Shown here: positions 59,088 through 64,000 of the stretch, piece after piece
How positions within the stretch are numbered: position 1 is the first letter of the stretch
Layout of the letters: each line of letters opens with the position of its first letter
NCBI RefSeq assembly: GCF_000273745.1
Contig: NZ_AKVZ01000013.1
Coordinates: 23,924 to 87,923 of the forward strand
Source of the DNA: Rickettsia australis str. Phillips
GTDB taxonomy: Bacteria > Pseudomonadota > Alphaproteobacteria > Rickettsiales > Rickettsiaceae
Length of the DNA stretch: 64,000 nucleotides
Direction of reading: 5' to 3'
The notes under the pieces: generated by a model
The model's input: only the letters and a program-made list of their open reading frames with translations
Databases searched by the model: none
Told to the model about the DNA's origin: nothing
Made by a program: the position numbers and the translations under genes

Positions 59088-60329
59088 TCAATTATCAACG
59101 ACAATATCAGGTTTAACTAGTAATTTCATTAACACTAGTACCAAAATACCGCTTGATATCCACCATATTTGCCAAATATTATATGAAATCATGCTGATAA
59201 TATAGTAATTTATAAAACATGCATAGGAAATTGCTTTGAAATTATTATTTTCGAGATTACTAATTTGTTTGAGATATTTATAAACTAAGCATAAAAATAA
59301 TATTAAACCTATTGTACCGAGTTCAAGAGTAATTTGTAATATATTATTATGAGGGTGTAGCGGCAAAGGATGCCATTTTTCTCCGTTGTAGTTGATCATT
59401 GCACTATTATTGACTTTGATATATTTAGAAGAAGCAAAGCCATAGCCTAAAATCGGTTTTTCGATGATTTTATTTGCAACAAAATGCCAAATAAATAAAC
59501 GATGAGCAGCGGAAGGTTGTGTAGCTAAATATTTTTCAGATAAATCTTGTGGTTCTATTTGTTTAGCTATAACTGGAAATAGTAACGAGCCGGTAATTAA
59601 ACTTATTGCAATTAATTTGAAAAATATCGGCTTTATAACTCTTGCTAAAATAAATATTACTCCGCTTATACTAAAGCCTAAAAAACTTGCTAAACTATCG
59701 GAAATACTTAATAAATAAAGCACTAATATATATAGCATTAATGCATGTCTTCTTTTACCGCTAGAGAGTAAAATGATCATCGCTACCCAAGAAGTAATTG
59801 AAAGTAAAGCACAGCCTCGATCTAGCATATATAAGCCAAAACTAGTTTTGGACATTCTTGTTAAAAAACCATGAGAAGAATATTCAATGAAGAATAATAA
59901 TATTGCCGTGAGAATTCCGAGTATTAAAGCTTTTTTAAACTGCAAGCGATTCCCGAAAAGAGCAGAATCACTAACTATAAATCCAAGAAATAAAAGTATG
60001 AAAACTTGAGCAAAAGTAACTAGGCTATTAATAGGATGAATTCCGAATAAACAAGATATAAAGCACCAAGCGACGAATAATAGTTCGGTTTTTATTGTCA
60101 TTGCGAGGAAAAACTGTAAGTTTTGACGAAGCAATCTCAGGAGCCCTGCTTTATGAAATTGCCACGCTCCTTTTAGTCGCTCGCAATGACGATTAATACT
60201 TCGCAGAAATAACATTAGCAAAAAAATTGTAACAGTAGCTGCAACCGATAAGCCCGCTACCATTCCAAGGCTTGGAATTAGGAATATTAAAGTTGAAGTT
60301 AAATAATTTATCATTTCAATTAAAAACAA
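59088..60329 (-). CDS. O-antigen ligase family (WaaL/Wzy_C) membrane protein with in-frame repeat insertion
   Basis: The 413-residue inner-membrane protein has about ten helices and a periplasmic loop with AAHRLFIWHFVANKIIEKPI, GYGFASSKYI and the conserved HPLPLHPHNNILQITLELGT, as in Wzy_C-domain ligases and polymerases. It could join O-antigen to the lipid A core. Residues about 46-80 (NRHCERLKGAWQFHKAGLLR and on) are not hydrophobic and are encoded by a family C repeat at 60097-60190 that keeps the frame. It overlaps the DUF2155 gene by 10 bp. Whether the inserted loop is tolerated is not known. Confidence 0.85.
   Translation of the reverse strand: MFLIEMINYLTSTLIFLIPSLGMVAGLSVAATVTIFLLMLFLRSINRHCERLKGAWQFHKAGLLRLLRQNLQFFLAMTIKTELLFVAWCFISCLFGIHPINSLVTFAQVFILLFLGFIVSDSALFGNRLQFKKALILGILTAILLFFIEYSSHGFLTRMSKTSFGLYMLDRGCALLSITSWVAMIILLSSGKRRHALMLYILVLYLLSISDSLASFLGFSISGVIFILARVIKPIFFKLIAISLITGSLLFPVIAKQIEPQDLSEKYLATQPSAAHRLFIWHFVANKIIEKPILGYGFASSKYIKVNNSAMINYNGEKWHPLPLHPHNNILQITLELGTIGLILFLCLVYKYLKQISNLENNNFKAISYACFINYYIISMISYNIWQIWWISSGILVLVLMKLLVKPDIVVDN
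60097..60190. repeat. Family C palindromic repeat inside the O-antigen ligase gene
   Basis: It starts GTCATTGCGAGGAAAAACTG and ends TAGTCGCTCGCAATGAC, with an arm hairpin AAAACT-GTA-AGTTTT and the box GACGAAGCAATCTCAG. The coding strand stays open through it and adds about 31 residues between the first and second membrane helices. Confidence 0.82.
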
Positions 60330-60793
60330 TCTTTAACAAAAATTTCGTAGATTGGGTGTTCAAATGTTGAAAGTGAAATGCTTGAAGAAATCATCCATCC
60401 TTGAAAGAGTAAATTAGGATCTTCGTCTATTTTATATTCCGTTATGGTCATCAACAAATAATTATCTTCATTATACGGATCAAGGTTTTTTATACATTTA
60501 TGCAATTTGATTTTTATATTACCGAAATATTTCTCTTCCCCGACTTTAAAATTAATTTCTTCAGAAGTAGCGGTAATTTTATTTAATGCAATAATTTTAC
60601 CATTTGTATAATTCTTAAATTCAGAACTATTATTAATATTATCGTTTGGATTTAGAATAGGATGATTTTCATCAAGCGGGATAAATACATCATTTTCAAT
60701 ATCTTCAGTTGTAGTAACCGACTCTAAATTTTCTGCAAATATAGAAGAGTAAGCACATATGATCGTGATAAAAACAATTCGTAGTAACTTCAT
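60320..60793 (-). CDS. DUF2155 periplasmic protein
   Basis: The 157-residue product has a signal peptide (LLRIVFITIICAYSSIFAEN), an acidic, low-complexity stretch to about residue 55, and the DUF2155 domain, with KIIALNKITATSEEINFKVG near 66 and the carboxy block WMISSSISLSTFEHPIYEIF ending in DCF. The family is common in alphaproteobacteria, and its role is unknown. Two cysteines may form a disulfide. It overlaps the ligase by 10 bp and probably precedes it in one transcript. Confidence 0.82.
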   Translation of the reverse strand: MKLLRIVFITIICAYSSIFAENLESVTTTEDIENDVFIPLDENHPILNPNDNINNSSEFKNYTNGKIIALNKITATSEEINFKVGEEKYFGNIKIKLHKCIKNLDPYNEDNYLLMTITEYKIDEDPNLLFQGWMISSSISLSTFEHPIYEIFVKDCF

Positions 60794-60861
60794 AAATAAA
60801 CATATTATTTTTAAAATTATATACTATAGGGGATTAATGGCAATGATAATTTGTGATATAT

Positions 60862-60943
60862 GTCATACCGTGGCTTGACCACGGTATCCAGGCTTTTTTT
60901 TATTATTATTTTTATGGACCCCGTGGTCAAGCCACAGGCTGAC
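60862..60943. repeat. Palindromic repeat, family B
   Basis: It starts GTCATACCGTGGCTTGACCA then CGGTATCCAG, with a T/A-rich centre, and ends GGACCCCGTGGTCAAGCCAC then AGGCTGAC. It sits at the 5' edge of the terminase remnant. Confidence 0.83.
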
Positions 60944-60974
60944 AGTAAATCATTATATGACACTATTATATGCT

Positions 60975-62335
60975 CCACTCTAAAGAATTCTGAATTTCTA
61001 TTTTACGGCAGGATTTTCATAGCTTTATCATTAAGGTATTTAATACTATTAATCAGGGAGCAGAGTATTACCCAAGTCAACATATAAGAATAATTACCGA
61101 TTATTTAAATGCCGTGCAAAGCGGTGATATTAATCGTTTAATAATCAATATACCGCCAAGGAGCTTAAAATCTATTTGTGTTAGTGTTGCTTGGTCTGCT
61201 TATCTATTTGGGGTTAAACCCACCAAAAGGATTATGACTGCCACCTATTCTCAAATACTTAGCATTAAATACTCACTAGATTGCCGGTTTATTTTAAATT
61301 CCGATTGGTATAAGGAACTTTTTCCAAATACTATCCTTAGTAAAACCCATAATCACAAAAGTAAGTTTTTAACGAAAGCTAACGGCTTTAGATTTGCAAC
61401 ATCGGTTGGAGGATTGGCAACAGGTGAGGGCGGTAATATATTAATTATCGATGATCCTCATAATCCTACACAAATTCATTCTTATAAAATACGTAAGAAA
61501 ATTATAGATTGGTTTGAGCAAACTTTTGTGAATAGACTAAATAATTGTAATAAGGGAGCGATAGTTCTAATTATACAGCTTCTTCATACAGATGATTTAT
61601 CCGGTTATCTACTTAGTAGTAGCAATTCATGGCATTATTTGAAAATTCCAGCTATTAGCATTCAAGATTACTCCTTTAAATTAATGAATAAAGAATATCA
61701 ATATCTTAGCGGTGAGATTTTAGATAGCTATAAAGAACCTCCTGATTACTTAGCAAAGTTAGAGCAGGAAATAGGTATCTATAATTATAATGCTCAATAT
61801 TTACAAGAACCTATAGCTAGGGACATCTTTGCTTAATATGGAGGATATTAGCTTTTATGAAATTCTACCTGAGAAGTTTGATTATTTTATGCAAAGCTGG
61901 GATACGGCAATTAAAATTTCTAAAGATTTTGATTATCGTGTTTGTACTATATGGGGGATTTTTGATCAGAAATATTATCTAGTATCATTAGTACGGAAAA
62001 AAATTAATTATCCTGAGCTTAAAAATATAACGGAAAAATTAGCTAGAGAATAGCAGCCAAAATTTATATTAATCGAGGATAAAGCAAGCGGTCAACAATT
62101 GATTCAAGATATAGGGTTTAGGCGAGAATATTAGCGTGATTGGGATTAATCCAAGGCTCGATAAAGTTACAAGATGCGCCTCGGTAGTTCCTTTATTTCA
62201 ATCAGCTAGTGTTCTAATACCCAAACAATCAAGCATAATTTTAAATGAATTACTGAATTTTTCTCATATTAAAAATGACGATATAGTGGATTCCGTTAGC
62301 CAGTGCCTGAATTTGATGAAGGATAAATCGTTTTA
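60975..62335 (+). pseudogene. Phage-type terminase large subunit, degraded
   Basis: The main piece (61114-61836) reads INIPPRSLKSICVSVAWSAY (Walker A-type region), RFATSVGGLATGEGGNILII with DDPHNPTQ (Walker B), and KGAIVLIIQLLHTDDLSGYL. The second piece (61829-62053) has FDYFMQSWDTAIKISKDFDY and the third ILIEDKASGQQLIQDIGF, the nuclease half with acidic sites, followed by VTRCASVVPLFQSASVLIP. Upstream, YYPSQHIRIITDYLNAVQSG is in frame just before. Frameshifts and stops occur near 61010, 61830, 62050 and 62130. No other phage genes are in the window; a relic of a prophage or gene transfer agent. Confidence 0.8.
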
Positions 62336-62419
62336 AATATCCTGCAAGGATTAGGAGTTTAATATAAAAATAGTTGCTTTTTTGGATGAATGTTGGTAGT
62401 ATTACTGTGTTTTGAAAAC

Positions 62420-62517
62420 GTCATTGCGAGCGACCATAGGGAGCGTGACAATCTTATGAAATAATAACAAACTACTGAGATTGCCACGTCGAGGCTTTGC
62501 TTCTCCTAGCAATGGAC
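62420..62517. repeat. Degenerate family C palindromic repeat next to tRNA-Cys
   Basis: It starts GTCATTGCGAGCGACCATAG and ends GCTTCTCCTAGCAATGGAC, with a near-perfect arm hairpin GAGGC-TTT-GCTTC using one G-U pair. The end is 8 bp before the tRNA. Confidence 0.72.
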
Positions 62518-62525
62518 GATACCTA

Positions 62526-62600
62526 GGCTGGGTAGCAAAGTGGTAATGCCGTGGACTGCAAATCCTCTATTCGTCGGTTCGATTCCGACCCTGGCCTCCA
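62526..62600 (+). tRNA. tRNA-Cys (GCA)
   Basis: The 75-nt gene has an acceptor stem GGCTGGG / CCTGGCC, a D-loop with AGCAAAGTGGTAATGC, an anticodon stem-loop GGACTGCAAATCC with anticodon GCA at 62558-62560, and the T-arm GTCGGTTCGATTCCGAC. Discriminator U and CCA are encoded (CCTCCA). It is followed 22 bp later by xerD. Confidence 0.96.
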
Positions 62601-62621
62601 TTATAGAAATTAAAAAATCTT

Positions 62622-63542
62622 ATGGAATTTATTTTGCAATTCCTAGAAATGCTCTTAGCCGAGCGAGCATTATCAAAAAATTCTATACTTAGCTATAAGC
62701 GTGACCTATTCGATTTTCAAAACTATCTTGCTAAACAAAGATTATCCGAATTAAATATTACCACAGAAAATGTTAGAGATTGGATTGAGTATCTAACAAG
62801 TAATGCTTTACAAGCACGCTCAATCAACAGAAAAATCTCAACTATAAAAAGCTACTATGAATTTTTAATTAGCGAAAATCATACTGCCTTTAATCCGGTT
62901 CTTAACGTAGATTTACCGAAATACCAAAATAAACTTCCTGAAATACTGTCTATAGATCAAATTAAATCGCTACTTGAATATTGCTCGCAAGATAATTCTC
63001 CTGAAGGTATAAGGCTTAATGCGATGATTCATTTGCTTTATGCTAGCGGCCTTAGAGTCTCGGAGCTTGTGAGTCTTAAACTTAGCGATATTCTTACTAA
63101 TAAAACATCTAAAGGAGAAGTAAGAAAAATATTTTCGGTACTTGGTAAAGGTAATAAGGAAAGAGTCATAATAATAAATGAACAGGCAGTTATCTCTATT
63201 GCTAAATATCTTGCAATTAGAGATATTTTTGTGAATAAAGCTAAACCAAAAAATCTAATTTATTTATTTCCCTCATCAGCTTTAGCAGGTTATATGACTA
63301 GGCAAAATTTTGCAATTCTGTTAAAATCTGCTGCTCTTTATGCCAATCTTAACCCTGAACATATTTCTCCTCATATATTACGCCACAGCTTTGCAAGTCA
63401 TTTACTTGAGGGCGGAGCAGACTTAAGAGTAATTCAAGAGCTACTCGGCCATGCTGATATATCAACGACCCAAATATATACTCATCTTCAAACTAATCAT
63501 CTAAAAAAAGCATTATTGCATCACCCTCTTAACAAAAATTAA
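62622..63542 (+). CDS. xerD: Tyrosine recombinase XerD
   Basis: XerD acts with XerC at dif sites to resolve chromosome dimers. The 306-residue product has the core-binding domain ([20 protein letters not shown]) and the catalytic domain with Arg in [20 protein letters not shown], Lys in LGKGNKERV, the box [20 protein letters not shown] and the nucleophile in [14 protein letters not shown]. The SPH-LRH-GADLR wording fits XerD better than XerC. Length is normal. It starts just after tRNA-Cys, a common integration setting, but housekeeping length and motifs argue for the chromosomal recombinase. Confidence 0.9.
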   Translation: MEFILQFLEMLLAERALSKNSILSYKRDLFDFQNYLAKQRLSELNITTENVRDWIEYLTSNALQARSINRKISTIKSYYEFLISENHTAFNPVLNVDLPKYQNKLPEILSIDQIKSLLEYCSQDNSPEGIRLNAMIHLLYASGLRVSELVSLKLSDILTNKTSKGEVRKIFSVLGKGNKERVIIINEQAVISIAKYLAIRDIFVNKAKPKNLIYLFPSSALAGYMTRQNFAILLKSAALYANLNPEHISPHILRHSFASHLLEGGADLRVIQELLGHADISTTQIYTHLQTNHLKKALLHHPLNKN

Positions 63543-63625
63543 TTTATATTGATCTTTTATAAAGTGCTTGTTAATATTTTTTTAACTAAATATAATACGT
63601 CTTTTGAATTTAAGGAATAAATTAT

Positions 63626-64000
63626 ATGAAGCTAAAAGACATTATGCTCTCTTGTATTAGTAAACCTATAGAAATTGAAGAAAAATATCCTAGATTAGCT
63701 CAAAAAACAGAATCAGGATTCACTGTTTATTCCGGGTTAGGTCAAAGAAACTTAGAAAGAGAAGAATTATGTGATGAAGCATCACATAATTTAGCAAATT
63801 TAGTTATCCAAGAAATAGATAACGAAAATTTTGATTTGAGGATTTTACAAAAGATGCAGCAGGCTTTTAGCATTGCAAGTAAGCAAAAACAAAGAAAAGC
63901 TTTTATAAGTTTTTTAGATAAAGAGCTTAATCAAGAGCAATTACATAAACTCAGTCAAGCAATAATGGAAAATGCAAATGAATTAATGCCGGATGATGAT
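63626..64000 (+). CDS. Unrecognised soluble protein, amino-terminal part (runs off window)
   Basis: The frame is open from an ATG at 63626 to the window edge, 125 codons. A purine-rich AAGGAATAA lies 8 bases upstream and could be the ribosome binding site. The sequence starts MKLKDIMLSCISKPIEIEEK and is charged, with a helical look (LQKMQQAFSIASKQKQRKAF, LDKELNQEQLHKLSQAIMEN). No signal peptide or membrane segment is seen. No family is recognised. Its end lies outside the window. Confidence 0.6.
   Translation, partial: MKLKDIMLSCISKPIEIEEKYPRLAQKTESGFTVYSGLGQRNLEREELCDEASHNLANLVIQEIDNENFDLRILQKMQQAFSIASKQKQRKAFISFLDKELNQEQLHKLSQAIMENANELMPDDD

Noticed and set aside
62622..63542. xerD as the integrase of the terminase prophage
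   Set aside because: It is next to a tRNA and a phage relic, but length and boxes match the housekeeping XerD better than a phage integrase.

Overview
The window is from a Rickettsia chromosome, probably spotted-fever or transitional group; the species cannot be fixed from sequence alone. The evidence is an AT-rich genome, Rickettsia-type neighbourhoods (hslVU, nuoABCDE with yidD, the rmlD/capD/wecB O-antigen genes, dprA-topA, DUF2608 and DUF2155 genes), heavy gene decay, and dozens of Rickettsia-style palindromic repeats, some inside genes.

Layout. 1-5900: end of an MFS transporter, a type I secretion adaptor plus ATPase pair, asd with a HIT-family gene, and a DUF2628 gene. 5900-8100: a strong palindrome, a candidate structured RNA, and hslV with a frameshifted hslU. 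8100-16500: broken comM, lpxB, mltG, cyaY, then three broken genes (DUF2608, M61 peptidase, unknown). 16660-26410: gltX, topA with broken dprA, a 2-Cys peroxiredoxin, a band-7 protein, a broken phosphoethanolamine transferase, and ruvX. 26600-28050: a toxin-antitoxin graveyard. 28150-39850: surface polysaccharide genes (rmlD-like, capD, wecB, several glycosyltransferases), with a broken methyltransferase, an RND-type adaptor and an alpha/beta hydrolase. 39900-46070: a degraded ABC transporter, rpsD, ctaB, and remnants of a radical-SAM, a DUF4385 and a TPR gene. 46470-54150: two large AsmA-like proteins, rimM, xseB, an Rpn fragment and a broken DUF4239 gene. 54140-60800: a YciI-AAG fusion, yidD, nuoE-D-C-B-A, an O-antigen ligase and a DUF2155 protein. 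60860-64000: a degraded terminase, tRNA-Cys, xerD and a truncated unknown.

How the genes fit together. CapD, the RmlD-like reductase and WecB can make a UDP-2,6-dideoxy-amino-L-sugar from UDP-GlcNAc. The glycosyltransferases and the O-antigen ligase use such sugars, and LpxB supplies the lipid A base. NuoA-E form part of respiratory complex I. About 19 genes are broken, including both transformation-related genes (comM, dprA) and several toxin-antitoxin parts. Three breaks lie in A or T homopolymers, so some may be slippage-tolerant or assembly errors rather than true losses.

The most interesting signal is the repeats. Three apparently different families share one plan: GTC, hairpin, CCAG, central hairpin, CTGG, hairpin, GAC. 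In one family the hairpin stems differ completely between copies but stay self-complementary. One copy, inserted between nuoC and nuoD, carries a decayed GIY-YIG nuclease gene exactly where the short copies have their central hairpin. This suggests the short copies are non-autonomous derivatives of a GIY-YIG-linked palindromic mobile element. Other copies are nested inside each other, and one lies in-frame inside the O-antigen ligase gene. A different palindrome lies in-frame in wecB.
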